The notes under the pieces are model-generated. The model was not told the origin of the DNA. It worked only from the letters and a program-made list of their open reading frames with translations, and ran no database searches. The position numbers and the translations under genes were made by a program. Of a stretch of 64,000 nt of DNA, positions 44,741 through 54,418 are shown one piece after another. This DNA comes from Sunxiuqinia dokdonensis. Lineage in GTDB: Bacteria; Bacteroidota; Bacteroidia; Bacteroidales; Prolixibacteraceae. Where the stretch lies: the NCBI RefSeq assembly GCF_001270965.1, contig NZ_LGIA01000161.1:62001-126000 (forward strand), written 5' to 3'. Within the stretch, counting starts at the first letter, position 1, and each line of letters begins with the position of its first letter.

Positions 44741-45340
44741 ATGAAAACACAAAAATCCAATGCTGTCAAAATGCTAATAAGCTTTTCGTTCGTTCTCCTT
44801 TTACTATTCAATGCCTGTGGCAGGTCGGGCGATGCCCCTAACAAACACGCAGCAGATGAACCAAAGGCAGCATCGAAAGTTGAGAAACCTAAAATGGACC
44901 TTCAAGCGGCCATCTTGTCGGACAATCTCGAAATCGTGAAACAACACCTGGAAGCCGGAACTGATATCAATGTACAAGAGCAGATGAGTGGCTCAACCCC
45001 CTTAATTACTGCGGTAACCTTTGGAAAAACAGCTATTGCCAAAGCCTTAATCGATGCCCATGCCGATTTAAGCATTAAGAATAACGAAGGAGCGACTGCC
45101 TTACATGTTGCCGCATTCTTTTGCCGGATTGAAATGGTGCAGATGCTGATTGACGCCAAGGCAGATAAAACCGTGAAAAATAATTTTGGCGCCACTCCCC
45201 GGGAAACCGTGATGACTCCATTCGCGGAAATGAAGCCCATTTATGGCATGATTCAGCAGCAGTTGGAACCACTTGGTTTGAAATTGGACATGAACGAAGT
45301 CGAGAAAAACCGCCCGGTCATTGCCATGATGCTGCAATAA
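44741..45340 (+). CDS. Ankyrin-repeat lipoprotein
   Basis: About 199 residues from ATG 44741, selected because a lipoprotein signal follows directly (SFVLLLLFNAC, lipid Cys about residue 27). An ATG at 44705 would add a basic stretch. After a Lys/Ala-rich linker there are three to four ankyrin repeats (about 55-165), including 'GSTPLITAVTFGKTAIAKALID' and 'GATALHVAAFFCRIEMVQMLI'. It is a protein-binding scaffold anchored in the periplasm or outer membrane. It heads a gene set divergent from the AraC-type regulator. Confidence 0.85.
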   Translation: MKTQKSNAVKMLISFSFVLLLLFNACGRSGDAPNKHAADEPKAASKVEKPKMDLQAAILSDNLEIVKQHLEAGTDINVQEQMSGSTPLITAVTFGKTAIAKALIDAHADLSIKNNEGATALHVAAFFCRIEMVQMLIDAKADKTVKNNFGATPRETVMTPFAEMKPIYGMIQQQLEPLGLKLDMNEVEKNRPVIAMMLQ

Positions 45341-45349
45341 TCAACTCAA

Positions 45350-46456
45350 ATGGAAACCACGATGACTACAGAAAGAAGATACGACATTGATTGGCTGCGG
45401 GTGCTGGCGATCGGGCTTTTGCTCATCTATCACATAGCCATTGTATTTCAGCCGTGGGCCATGTTCATCGGCTTCATCAAAAACGACGAGACCATGGAAG
45501 GCCTGTGGAAACCGATGACCATGCTGAATGTGTGGCGGATTCCATTCTTGTTCTACGTGTCGGGCATGGGCTTATACTTTGCCATGCGGAAACGAAATTT
45601 CCGACAGTTGATTACAGAACGAACCAAACGAATTTTGCTCCCCCTGCTTTTTGGAATTGTGGCGATTGCCCCACTGCACTTTCTGATTTTTCAGAAATAC
45701 TATCAGCTGCCGCTGGGCTATTATCCGCACGCCGGGCATTTGTGGTTCCTCGGGAACATTTTTGTCTACGTACTGCTGCTCGCTCCGCTTTTGCTTTTTC
45801 TGAAGAAAAGGGAAGACGGAAAATTCAAAAAGGGACTTTCCAGCTTGATGACCCATCCGCTGGGTCCCTTATCCATATCCGTTTTCTTTGTTGCCGAAGC
45901 CATCATGGTCAAACCCCAGCTGTTTACCTTATATGCCCAAACTTTGCATGGGTTCTTCCTGGGATTGCTGGCTTTCTTTTTTGGATTTCTGTTTGTTTAC
46001 AGCGGAAAACCGTTCTGGCAAACTGTCTCGAAATGGAAATGGCTGTACGTTGGTCTGGCAACTGTTTTGTACACCATTCGGTTACTGGTATTTGAAACGA
46101 ATTCACCGGGCTACCTGATGGCCATCGAATCAAACTGCTGGATATTCGGAGTTTTTGGTTTTGGTTACCAGTATCTGAACAAGCCTGGAAAAACCTTGAG
46201 CTACTTAAGTCAGGCAGCTTATCCGGTTTATATCGTTCATATGTTCGCCCTCTATGCAGGTGCCCTGGTGATCCTACCGCTGGACATGCCAGCTTTTATG
46301 AAATTCATCCTCATCACAACTTTTACGTTTGTGTTATGTTTTCTCATTTATGAATTTATGATCCGAAGGATCGGTTTTATGCGTCCGCTATTTGGGCTCA
46401 AGTGGGATCGCAAGAAAATAATACCGCAAAAAATTCGACTGAAGCTGGGCTTATAA
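45350..46456 (+). CDS. Acyltransferase-3 family membrane protein
   Basis: A 368-residue protein with about ten membrane helices. The N-terminal 'RRYDIDWLRVLAIGLLLIYH' carries the conserved Arg-Asp and His typical of acyltransferase family 3 (PF01757), and 'WRIPFLFYVSGMGLYFAMRKR' is a second hallmark. Members O-acylate sugars or other exported molecules with cytosolic acyl donors. It begins 9 bases after the ankyrin gene. The substrate is unknown. Confidence 0.88.
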   Translation: METTMTTERRYDIDWLRVLAIGLLLIYHIAIVFQPWAMFIGFIKNDETMEGLWKPMTMLNVWRIPFLFYVSGMGLYFAMRKRNFRQLITERTKRILLPLLFGIVAIAPLHFLIFQKYYQLPLGYYPHAGHLWFLGNIFVYVLLLAPLLLFLKKREDGKFKKGLSSLMTHPLGPLSISVFFVAEAIMVKPQLFTLYAQTLHGFFLGLLAFFFGFLFVYSGKPFWQTVSKWKWLYVGLATVLYTIRLLVFETNSPGYLMAIESNCWIFGVFGFGYQYLNKPGKTLSYLSQAAYPVYIVHMFALYAGALVILPLDMPAFMKFILITTFTFVLCFLIYEFMIRRIGFMRPLFGLKWDRKKIIPQKIRLKLGL

Positions 46457-46524
46457 ACCCCATTGTTGGTAAATTACAAGTTATTAGCAACTCATTTAAA
46501 CTAAAGCAACTTAATAACCGCGTC

Positions 46525-47580
46525 ATGACCAAAAGACAAACGAAACGAATAATTAGAATCGCATTGGCTGCCGGAACCATCATCTCCATGTTTTTTGTCC
46601 CGTGGACCATACTAAGAGCCATGTTAACGCCACTGCCAGCTACCGTGCAGCAGCAACTGGATCAAGCTATTGAATATGGATTTGACGGGATGATTGTGTA
46701 CGTTGACCAGGGCGGAGCAGCGCCGGAGTTCTACGCTGCTGGATGGAAAAACAGGGAGAATAAGATTCCTGCAGATCCGCACGCCCTGTTCAAGATCGCC
46801 AGCATTGGCAAGTTATATGATGCTGTGGCCATCACCAAACTGGTACACGATGGTCGTCTGTCCTTGGATAAAACGCTGGCCGATTACTTTCCGGACTTAA
46901 AGGGGCGAATTGAGCATGCGGACAAAATTACCTTGAGCATGATGGTGCAGCACCGGAGTGGGATTCCAAATCTGACCAATACGCCGGACTTTTGGATCAA
47001 CCCGCCTCAAAACAGCCAGGAAGCGCTTGAACGCGTACTTGATTTGCCCGCAAACTTTGAACCCGGCCAAGACTATGAATACTCCAACACCAATTATTTG
47101 CTGATCTCCCTGCTTATTGAAAAAGTAACGGGTGCCGGAAAATTCGAATTCATCAAAGAAGAAATCCTGAATCCTCTCGGACTAAAAAATACGTTCGGAT
47201 CGATTCACGACGTGAATATGGATGAGGTCATGAGCGGCTATTATGTTGGCGTGGAAGAAGACATCAAAACAACGGATTATGGCTCCATGCTGGCTACAGC
47301 CGAAGATGTGGGAATATTTTTGCGTGCACTCAATGATGGCTCCCTGTTTGAAGAAGGCGAGCAGGAAATTTATTCCTCCATCTACACATTCAACCACACC
47401 GGCTTAATTCCCGGTTACCAAAGCATTGCCAAATACCACAAAGACTTGGATCTGGTGGTGATCCAGTTTGTAAACACAACTAATTTTGACGGATACGACT
47501 GGAGTTTGGCGGAAATCGCCTATAAGCGGATTGTGAAAATCATTGGCAAGCGAAAAGCAAACAAGCTTGAACCGAACTAA
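46525..47580 (+). CDS. Serine hydrolase (beta-lactamase/PBP-like, class C fold)
   Basis: About 351 residues from ATG 46525; the longer frame from 46402 overlaps the acyltransferase and is rejected. An N-terminal hydrophobic helix exports or anchors it. The active-site SxxK is in 'FKIASIGKLYDAVAI' and the YxN-type motif in 'YEYSNTNYLLISL'. The family includes D-aminopeptidases, esterases and beta-lactam-binding enzymes that act in the periplasm. The exact substrate is unknown. It is the first of two such hydrolases in this set. Confidence 0.88.
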   Translation: MTKRQTKRIIRIALAAGTIISMFFVPWTILRAMLTPLPATVQQQLDQAIEYGFDGMIVYVDQGGAAPEFYAAGWKNRENKIPADPHALFKIASIGKLYDAVAITKLVHDGRLSLDKTLADYFPDLKGRIEHADKITLSMMVQHRSGIPNLTNTPDFWINPPQNSQEALERVLDLPANFEPGQDYEYSNTNYLLISLLIEKVTGAGKFEFIKEEILNPLGLKNTFGSIHDVNMDEVMSGYYVGVEEDIKTTDYGSMLATAEDVGIFLRALNDGSLFEEGEQEIYSSIYTFNHTGLIPGYQSIAKYHKDLDLVVIQFVNTTNFDGYDWSLAEIAYKRIVKIIGKRKANKLEPN

Positions 47581-47636
47581 AATATTGCAGATGCTTCTAA
47601 AACAACTTGTATTTTAATACAACCATCTTAAAACCC

Positions 47637-48326
47637 ATGCAAATGAACCGAAGAGAAAAAAAACAGGGAATCGTTGCTGGAATTTCACTGATTTTCATGG
47701 CTATTGCAGCAGGATTCGCCTATGGATATGCCCACAGCAATTTAGTGGCCGGCTCCCCGGAAATCACCCTGCAAAACCTGATTGCAAATAAATCACTATT
47801 CCTGGCTGAGTTGGCCGGATGGAGTATCATTTTTATAACCGACCTGGTAGTTGCCATCGCGCTGTACTTGTTTTTTCGCAGTACATCAAAGCAAACAGCT
47901 GCCTTAACTGCTTTTATAAGAATCATTTACACCCTGCTTTTAGGAATTGCCATTTATCAGTTATATCGAATTGTTCCTGTTCTGTCTTCCTTGAATCCTG
48001 ACGCTTTTGAGATTTCAACTCATTTGCACATGTTTGAAAAGCTATGGTCGCTTGGCCTGGTTGTGTTTGGACTACATTTGATTGGTCTGGGCTACTTATC
48101 GGTTCAGTCCACATCCGTTCCCAAACTGTTGGGCTATTTACTGTACTTCGGCGGCACTTGCTATACGGTATTGCACGGAGCTCGGCATTTGAGTTTATTC
48201 GACGAACAGCTGCTGGTCTCCGTTGAAAAATTTCTTGCGCTACCCATGGCACTTGCAGAAATTTTGCTGGCTTTCTGGCTCATTTACTTTGGATCCCGAA
48301 ATTCCAACTCCAAAACCCGTACTTGA
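47637..48326 (+). CDS. DUF4386 membrane protein
   Basis: About 229 residues from ATG 47637 (alternatives at 47607 and 47643). It has six predicted membrane helices and the DUF4386 pattern ('KKQGIVAGISLIFMAIAAGFAYGY', 'LGLVVFGLHLIGLGYL', 'PKLLGYLLYFGGTCY'). The function is unknown; members are frequent beside regulators and hydrolases. It lies between two serine hydrolases, 3 bases before the second, which implies co-transcription. Confidence 0.85.
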   Translation: MQMNRREKKQGIVAGISLIFMAIAAGFAYGYAHSNLVAGSPEITLQNLIANKSLFLAELAGWSIIFITDLVVAIALYLFFRSTSKQTAALTAFIRIIYTLLLGIAIYQLYRIVPVLSSLNPDAFEISTHLHMFEKLWSLGLVVFGLHLIGLGYLSVQSTSVPKLLGYLLYFGGTCYTVLHGARHLSLFDEQLLVSVEKFLALPMALAEILLAFWLIYFGSRNSNSKTRT

Positions 48327-48329
48327 AAA

Positions 48330-49541
48330 ATGAAAAAAGCAATTAAAATTATTCTGCTCACCCCAATTATACTTCTGGTTTTCATTTTGCTTGTGTTATC
48401 TGTAAAATACTCGCCTGTATATGTTTACCGCTTAATCACGCAAAATGTGGCCGATGTTTATGATTATCAATTGTATGAAAACAGAACGATAGAAGGTGCT
48501 GAAAATGCCTTTCAGTTTGCTGAAAGCCAAAACAAGGAATATGTTGAAGCTTTGTTCAGCGAAAGGGTGGCACAATCGGGATTTAAAACGTTTGACGAAT
48601 GGGCAGAAAAATCGCAAACAACCGCGCTGATTTTCATTCGAAAAGACACGGTCTTGTATGAAGCCTATTTCAACGGATTCTCCAGGGATTCCTATTTTCA
48701 TTCGCAGTCTATGGCCAAATCGTTTATCTCATTTTTAATTGGTGCCGCCATTGACGATGGGTTGATTTCCGGCATCAATGACCCGATGACAAAGTATGTT
48801 CCGGAACTGCTAACCAGGGATCCCAACTTCAGTAAGATCACCATTCAGCATTTGCTGGAAATGCGCTCAGGGCTTGCGTACAATACGAGCTACCTTCCGG
48901 GAACCTACATTCATGCACCGTGGCACGATGAGGCTGTTGGATACTACCATCCCAACGTTCGGAAACTGCTCCTGCAAAAAGTACACATTGCCCGCGAACC
49001 GGGAGAAACATTTCAATACAACAATTACAACACAAGCTACCTGGGATTAATTATTGAGAGGGCTGCTGAAAAAACGGTATCTAAATATCTGGAGGAAAAA
49101 CTATGGTCGAAAACCATGGCGTACGATGCCTTGTTTTCCATCGACAGTAAAAAATCTGGCTTCGAATACATGCCCAGCCGCTTAATCGCCAGAGCGATTG
49201 ATTACGCCCGATTTGGTCGCCTTTTCCTGAACGAGGGCAACTGGAATGGAAATCAAATCATCTCCAAAAACTGGGTCCTGGAATCGACGCGCGAAGACAA
49301 AAGCATCGCCCGCGACAGTTATCCCGATTGGTTTGGAGAGGATTGCAAACACGTGTATTACAAGTACCAGTGGTGGGGCCATGCCAACTGCGACTCCACC
49401 TTTCAGTTTGCCGCTTCAGGGAATCTGGGACAAAACATTTATGTCATTCCCGACAAGGAAATCGTCATCGTTCATTGTGGAAACTCTTTGGAGCATTACG
49501 GCGACTTTGATTTGTGGACTATTGCTGAACAATTGCCATAA
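48330..49541 (+). CDS. Second serine hydrolase (beta-lactamase/PBP-like fold)
   Basis: A 403-residue exported or membrane-anchored protein (hydrophobic residues about 5-25). SxxK is in 'FHSQSMAKSFISFLIG', the YxN-type motif in 'FQYNNYNTSYLGLI', and an HxG-type triad element in 'IVIVHCGNS' near the C-terminus, so all three catalytic elements of the class C/6-aminohexanoate-hydrolase-like group are visible. It differs clearly from the first hydrolase of the set. It starts 3 bases after DUF4386. Substrate unknown; esterase, amidase or peptidase action are all possible. Confidence 0.88.
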   Translation: MKKAIKIILLTPIILLVFILLVLSVKYSPVYVYRLITQNVADVYDYQLYENRTIEGAENAFQFAESQNKEYVEALFSERVAQSGFKTFDEWAEKSQTTALIFIRKDTVLYEAYFNGFSRDSYFHSQSMAKSFISFLIGAAIDDGLISGINDPMTKYVPELLTRDPNFSKITIQHLLEMRSGLAYNTSYLPGTYIHAPWHDEAVGYYHPNVRKLLLQKVHIAREPGETFQYNNYNTSYLGLIIERAAEKTVSKYLEEKLWSKTMAYDALFSIDSKKSGFEYMPSRLIARAIDYARFGRLFLNEGNWNGNQIISKNWVLESTREDKSIARDSYPDWFGEDCKHVYYKYQWWGHANCDSTFQFAASGNLGQNIYVIPDKEIVIVHCGNSLEHYGDFDLWTIAEQLP

Positions 49542-49745
49542 GCATGGAACCAGATCCGCTGATGATTATTTGGAGGAGGCCGATTGAAACCATCTTTCAA
49601 TCGAATCGATGCATATGTTACAAAAAGTACAATCAAATGACATCAGGGACTATTTATTTTCAAATTGTAAACTGAATTGATGTCGATAGTCGCACCGCTT
49701 CAAGTGTTTGATCCTGGTTTTGCTCAACGTTCGCTTAGACCAACG

Positions 49746-49778
49746 AAAAAAGCACCTCATTTTCATGAAGTGCTTTTT
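49746..49778 (-). terminator. Terminator of the tRNA cluster
   Basis: Stem AAAAAGCACCTCAT / ATGAAGTGCTTTTT (one mispair, TTTC loop) lies directly beyond the last leftward tRNA. The minus-strand side ends in a run of six T. Confidence 0.85.
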
Positions 49779-49782
49779 ATTG

Positions 49783-49855
<73 letters not shown>

Positions 49856-49866
49856 TTGTTTTTTTT

Positions 49867-49933
49867 CCTTGTTACCGCGACTCCGATCCGTCAGTTGCCG
49901 GATCGCGCTCACTACCAACTGAGCTACTCTCGC
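49867..49933 (-). pseudogene. Decayed tRNA-Gly-like sequence 1
   Basis: It starts like the neighbouring tRNA-Gly (GCGAGAGTAGCTCAGTTGGTAG) but then changes: the anticodon arm is an ATCCG/CGGAT stem with an 8-base loop, and after GAGTCGCGG the T-loop and 3' acceptor strand are missing. It cannot fold as a tRNA. A relative lies at 50139-50203. Confidence 0.75.
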
Positions 49934-49950
49934 CATAAAACTGTAAATGG

Positions 49951-50034
49951 TACCCGGGGCGGGACTTGAACCCGCACGATCATAATGATCATTGGATTTT
50001 AAGTCCAACGTGTCTACCATTCCACCACCCGGGC
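49951..50034 (-). tRNA. tRNA-Leu (UAA)
   Basis: An 84-base class II tRNA on the minus strand. The anticodon arm is TTGGACTTAAAATCCAA (anticodon TAA) and the variable arm TGATCATTATGATCG forms the expected hairpin. T-loop GGTTCAAGTCC is canonical. Acceptor GCCCGGG pairs with CCCGGGT with a G-U first pair. Confidence 0.94.
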
Positions 50035-50047
50035 ATCCTTAAAATGG

Positions 50048-50120
<73 letters not shown>

Positions 50121-50138
50121 ATGTTTTATTCTGGTTTC

Positions 50139-50203
50139 CCTTGTCACCGCGACCCCGATCCGTCAATTGCCGGATGATGCTCTTCCAAATGAGCCTGGCT
50201 CGC
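50139..50203 (-). pseudogene. Decayed tRNA-like sequence 2
   Basis: It resembles sequence 1: a tRNA-like 5' end with GAGCC..GGCTC, an ATCCG/CGGAT stem with the loop GCAATTGA, then GGGGTCGCGGTGACAAGG where the T-arm should be. The 3' acceptor strand is absent. It lies upstream of the second tRNA-Gly, as sequence 1 lies upstream of the first. Confidence 0.7.
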
Positions 50204-50331
50204 AAGTGTTTTTTTAAAGAACGTGCTGCTTTCGGCTTCCGAAAACAGCGATGCAAATATATCGCTAATTTTTCTTTCTCCAAAAAGAATATTTAAAAAA
50301 ACCGGAGAAATTAAGGCTTTGGGCCGCATTC

Positions 50332-52950
50332 CTATTTCAGACCCGAAAGCTTCTTGATTCCGTGCAATTTGTTTAGTGCTTCCAGCGGTGTCAGATTGTC
50401 GATGTTCAGGTTCTTAATTTCATCGCGAATCTGCTTTAATACCGGGTCGTCGAGCTGGAAGAAGCTGAGCTGAAAGCCCTCGCGCTGTTCGGCCATCCCT
50501 TCCAGAGGCTTGGCCAGGCTGTCTTTCCGGTTGGCCGACTCCAGTTGTCCCAGTATTTCGTTGGCCCGGTTAACCACCGAAGGCGGCATGCCGGCCATTT
50601 TAGCCACATGAATCCCGAAGCTGTGATTGCTTCCGCCGCGCACGAGTTTACGCAGGAAAATGACCTTATTACCTACTTCCTTGATGGTCACATTGTAGTT
50701 CTTCACCCGTCCAAATGACTTTTCCATCTCATTCAGCTCGTGGTAGTGCGTGGCAAACAAGGTTTTCGCCTTGGCTTTCGGATGCTCGTGAATGTATTCC
50801 ACAATCGACCAGGCGATGGAAATCCCATCATAGGTGGACGTTCCACGCCCCAGCTCGTCCAGCAAAATCAGGCTGCGATCCGACAGGTTATTCAAAATGC
50901 TGGCGGCCTCGTTCATTTCAACCATAAAGGTGGACTCGCCCAGCGAAATATTGTCCGACGCTCCCACCCGCGTAAAGATCTTATCGACATAGCCAATTTT
51001 GGCGGCTTTGGCAGGAACAAAAGATCCGATCTGGGCCATCAAGACAATCAGTGCGGTTTGTCGCAGCAAGGCTGATTTACCCGCCATGTTGGGCCCGGTA
51101 ATGATGATCACCTGCTGATCGTCCTGATCCAGCAGCACATCGTTGCTGATGTAACTTTCGCCGATGGGCAACTGCTGTTCAATGACCGGATGCCGGCCGT
51201 CCTTAATTTCGATCTTCACCGAATCGTTGATCTCGGGCCGGTTGTATTGGCATTCGACCGCCGAAGTAGCGAACGACAGCAGGCAGTCGAGTCGTGCAAT
51301 CACCGCCGCATTCAGCTGGATAGCCTGAATGTACTCCGATAAAGCCACCACCAGCTCGTTAAACAAGCGGGCTTCGAGCGCCAAAATTTTTTCCTCGGCG
51401 CCCAAAATCTTGCTTTCGTATTCTTTCAGTTCCTCGGTAATGTAGCGCTCGGCGTTTACCAGGGTTTGCTTCCTGATCCACTCTTCAGGAACCTTATCTT
51501 TATGCGAATTTCGAACTTCGATGTAATAGCCAAACACATTATTAAAGGCGATTTTCAGGGAAGTGATCCCGGTGCGTTTCGATTCGCGCTCCTGCATTTG
51601 CGCCAGGTAATCTTTGCCCGAGTATGCCAGCTTGCGCAATTCATCCAACTCGTCCGAAACGCCAGGCTGAATCACGTTGCCCCGGTGAACCTGCACTGGC
51701 GGATCGTTTGTAATTTCACGCTCCATGCGTTCGCGAATGGATTTGCAGGGATTCAGCTGTTCGGCCATGCGGTTAAGTACCGGCTGGTCAACACTGGCCG
51801 CATATTCCTTGATCGGCTCAATGGCACGCAAAGCACTGCGCAACTGCACCACTTCGCGCGGGTTGATGCGCCCAACTGCCACTTTGGAAATAATCCGCTC
51901 CAAATCACCGATCTGCCGGATATGATCGGAAAGCTCGTCTTTCTGGCTTTGATGTTGGGTGAAGTATTCCACCACCGAAAGCCGGTCGTTGATGGCCGAA
52001 ATCTCTTTCAGCGGCAGCGCGATCCAGCGTTTCAACATGCGTGAGCCCATGGGTGAAATGGTCTTGTCCAACACCTGAGCCAGGGTCATGGCCCCTTCGT
52101 TGATCACCCCAAAAAGCTCCAGGTTCCGAATGGTAAAGCGGTCGAGCCAAACGTACTTGTCTTCTTCAATCCGCGAAAGCGATGAGATATGTTGTACCTG
52201 GTGATGCTGGGTCAGGTCAAGGTAGTGCAAAATGGCACCTGCCGCCATCACCCCATAATTCAAATCCTGAACTCCGAATCCTTTCAACGATTTGGTTTCG
52301 AAGTGGCGCAACAAGCGGTCCATGGCCGCGTCCTCAGTATAAACCCAGTCATCGAGTGTGTAGGTGTAAAATTTCCCGCCAAAAAGCGCGATAAAATCAT
52401 TGCCTTTGCCCCGTTGAAACAAGACTTCTTTCGGTTTGAAAGAATTCAAGAGCTTGTCTATGTACTCAAAACTGCCTTCAGCCGTCAGAAATTCGCCGGT
52501 TGAAATATCGAGGAACGCCACGCCGGCCATCTTCTTGTCGAAATGCACGGAAGCCAGGAAGTTGTTTTCCCGGTGCTCCAGAATATTGTCGTTGATGGAA
52601 AGCCCGGGCGTGATCAGCTCGGTGATTCCGCGTTTGACGATTTTCTTCGTCATTTTGGGATCTTCCAGCTGCTCGCAAATGGCTACCCGTTGCCCGGCCC
52701 GAACCAGCTTGGGCAGGTAAGTATCCAGGGCATGATGGGGAAATCCGGCCAACTCCACATAACTGGCGGCACCATTGGCCCGCCGGGTCAGAGTTATCCC
52801 AAGGATTTCAGCCGCTTTAATGGCATCTTCGCCAAAGGTTTCGTAAAAGTCGCCTACACGAAAGAGCAACACCGCATCCGGATGTTTGTCCTTGATGGCG
52901 TAATACTGCTTCATCAAAGGCGTCTCAACATATTTTTTTGATTGTGACAA
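50332..52950 (-). CDS. mutS: DNA mismatch repair protein MutS
   Basis: An 872-residue mismatch-recognition ATPase. The mismatch-contacting Phe-x-Glu is in '[13 protein letters not shown]' near the N-terminus. Walker A is '[15 protein letters not shown]', Walker B '[16 protein letters not shown]', and the ABC-signature region '[15 protein letters not shown]' lies between. The start is TTG 52950: no in-frame ATG exists between it and the upstream stop, and the next ATG would remove the conserved '[10 protein letters not shown]' start. It is monocistronic, following the tRNA cluster in the opposite sense of reading order. Confidence 0.97.
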   Translation of the reverse strand: MSQSKKYVETPLMKQYYAIKDKHPDAVLLFRVGDFYETFGEDAIKAAEILGITLTRRANGAASYVELAGFPHHALDTYLPKLVRAGQRVAICEQLEDPKMTKKIVKRGITELITPGLSINDNILEHRENNFLASVHFDKKMAGVAFLDISTGEFLTAEGSFEYIDKLLNSFKPKEVLFQRGKGNDFIALFGGKFYTYTLDDWVYTEDAAMDRLLRHFETKSLKGFGVQDLNYGVMAAGAILHYLDLTQHHQVQHISSLSRIEEDKYVWLDRFTIRNLELFGVINEGAMTLAQVLDKTISPMGSRMLKRWIALPLKEISAINDRLSVVEYFTQHQSQKDELSDHIRQIGDLERIISKVAVGRINPREVVQLRSALRAIEPIKEYAASVDQPVLNRMAEQLNPCKSIRERMEREITNDPPVQVHRGNVIQPGVSDELDELRKLAYSGKDYLAQMQERESKRTGITSLKIAFNNVFGYYIEVRNSHKDKVPEEWIRKQTLVNAERYITEELKEYESKILGAEEKILALEARLFNELVVALSEYIQAIQLNAAVIARLDCLLSFATSAVECQYNRPEINDSVKIEIKDGRHPVIEQQLPIGESYISNDVLLDQDDQQVIIITGPNMAGKSALLRQTALIVLMAQIGSFVPAKAAKIGYVDKIFTRVGASDNISLGESTFMVEMNEAASILNNLSDRSLILLDELGRGTSTYDGISIAWSIVEYIHEHPKAKAKTLFATHYHELNEMEKSFGRVKNYNVTIKEVGNKVIFLRKLVRGGSNHSFGIHVAKMAGMPPSVVNRANEILGQLESANRKDSLAKPLEGMAEQREGFQLSFFQLDDPVLKQIRDEIKNLNIDNLTPLEALNKLHGIKKLSGLK

Positions 52951-53069
52951 ATCGATTGGATTTAATTTTCAACGATCAACAAAGATATAAGATGTGCTTA
53001 CAAGAAAGCAAAAGCGCCCGCCATTGTTCATCGAAACTTTTCAACAAATTGTGATCCGCCAGATTGGAA

Positions 53070-54254
53070 TTAAAGCTGCCTGCGTCGTAACGACGGGAAA
53101 CTATGCAGCAAGGCCCGGCACAGCAGCATAATTGTAAGCAGATAGAATCCCAGTGGAAAGGCTTGCGGGATGAAAAAATTGAACAGAAAAAACAAGACCA
53201 GCCAAACCGCCAAAGCTCTCCAATACCAGAGCAGTGCGGGACGCCATTTTTTCACCATCCACAAAAACATAAAAGGCAGGTTGGCAGGAACCGCCCACCA
53301 CAAATTGTAATTGGCTTGCATGGCCGGATGTTCGGAAACGGTGACAAACCATAGCAAAACCAAGCCAATCAATCCGGTTAGGAACAGCAAAGCATAATCG
53401 AGCCAATCGCTCTCCTGCCTGCTTTGAAACTGGCGGTAACTCACAAGCACCACCCCCAACAGTAAAACAAAGAGCACCATGCCCGGTGACAGTGGATTCC
53501 ATCCGGCGGCTTCTTTTTCCGGCTTGTACAGCGAGCGGGTTTCTTTCACCAAAGGGCGACTCACATCGCCTTTCTGAATTTGGGCAGTAGCAAAATGTTT
53601 CAGAATAAAATCGGGCAAAAACATTTCTTCCCAGGCTGTTGCGGTTTTATCTGCCGGGCTGCCCAAAGTGAGGTGAATGCCAAAATTAATCCAGGGCAGC
53701 ACTTTTTGATATTCGTCCACATGCTTTCGGAAAGTCCATCCGAGTCCGGCTCCTTCCGGAAAAACAAGCCTTCCCTCCAAGTGCTTCTCAACCACATCGC
53801 GCACGCGGGTGGCACAATTATCAAAGAAAAAATTGTATCGGTATTCGCGGTTTTCCGGCTTGGCATTCCAAATCAAAAAGTCGAGCAGCTGCTGTTTTTC
53901 GGTCGGCTTCAGGTTTAGAACCTGCTCATCAATGCTCCGGCCACTTCGCTTGTAAGCATTCAGGAAATCGTCAAACCGTTCGTTGGCGAGCAGGTAATCG
54001 GTTTTTCCCTTGGCGAAGCGGTACACAAAATTTGGCGCGTTAAAGCTGAATACTCCGTAATTAAAAACGACATCCAGCGATTGCTGCCGATCCCTGACGC
54101 GGATGGCCGTGTGCCCGTACAAAGCGTGCACCTGCTTACTGGGGCCACAGGTTAATACGCTGATCTCGGCAGATTCACTCAAATGAACAGCACTCCCTTG
54201 AAACGAGAAAGCCAGGAGAAAAATGAGGAAAAACAGAAGTACAATCTTTTTCAC
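53070..54254 (-). CDS. DUF4105 (Lnb N-terminal-like) membrane protein
   Basis: A 394-residue protein starting at GTG 54254 with a signal peptide. The periplasmic N-terminal domain (about 25-200) is DUF4105/Lnb_N: 'LTCGPSKQVHALYGHTAIRVRD' and 'YNFFFDNCATRVRDVVE' carry a conserved His and Cys-Asn pair suggestive of an NlpC/P60-like papain fold. The C-terminal part has about four to five membrane helices. It is common in Bacteroidota, and function there is unknown; the domain occurs in bifidobacterial lacto-N-biosidase LnbX. Divergent from ricT across 164 bases. Confidence 0.88.
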   Translation of the reverse strand: MKKIVLLFFLIFLLAFSFQGSAVHLSESAEISVLTCGPSKQVHALYGHTAIRVRDRQQSLDVVFNYGVFSFNAPNFVYRFAKGKTDYLLANERFDDFLNAYKRSGRSIDEQVLNLKPTEKQQLLDFLIWNAKPENREYRYNFFFDNCATRVRDVVEKHLEGRLVFPEGAGLGWTFRKHVDEYQKVLPWINFGIHLTLGSPADKTATAWEEMFLPDFILKHFATAQIQKGDVSRPLVKETRSLYKPEKEAAGWNPLSPGMVLFVLLLGVVLVSYRQFQSRQESDWLDYALLFLTGLIGLVLLWFVTVSEHPAMQANYNLWWAVPANLPFMFLWMVKKWRPALLWYWRALAVWLVLFFLFNFFIPQAFPLGFYLLTIMLLCRALLHSFPSLRRRQL

Positions 54255-54384
54255 GACTTTTTTTATTCAAAAAAAACAAAAAAGCAGCTCTAAACCTGCT
54301 TTATATCGAAAATCTTTTCCCGATCGCATTTCTTCAGCTTCTTATTTAGATTGATTTAAAATAGCATTTGCATTTAATTTTAGA

Positions 54385-54392
54385 TATTTTTG
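54385..54392 (+). promoter_or_regulatory. TAnnTTTG -7 box upstream of ricT
   Basis: TATTTTTG matches the Bacteroidota -7 consensus TAnnTTTG exactly, 27 bases before the ATG. A TTTG at 54367-54370 is closer than the usual -33 spacing, so the -33 element is uncertain. Confidence 0.35.
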
Positions 54393-54418
54393 TCTGAAAT
54401 TATAAAAATACGAAGCAT

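Noticed and set aside
46402-46524. Longer start for the first serine hydrolase
   Set aside because: It would overlap 55 bases of the acyltransferase and put a polar extension ahead of a clear N-terminal membrane helix that begins just after ATG 46525.
49867-49933. Functional tRNA
   Set aside because: There is no T-loop and no 3' acceptor strand, and the anticodon-like loop has eight bases.
50253-50266. Terminator for mutS
   Set aside because: An AGCGAT/ATCGCT stem is only six pairs and lacks a T-run on the minus strand, so it is too weak to call.
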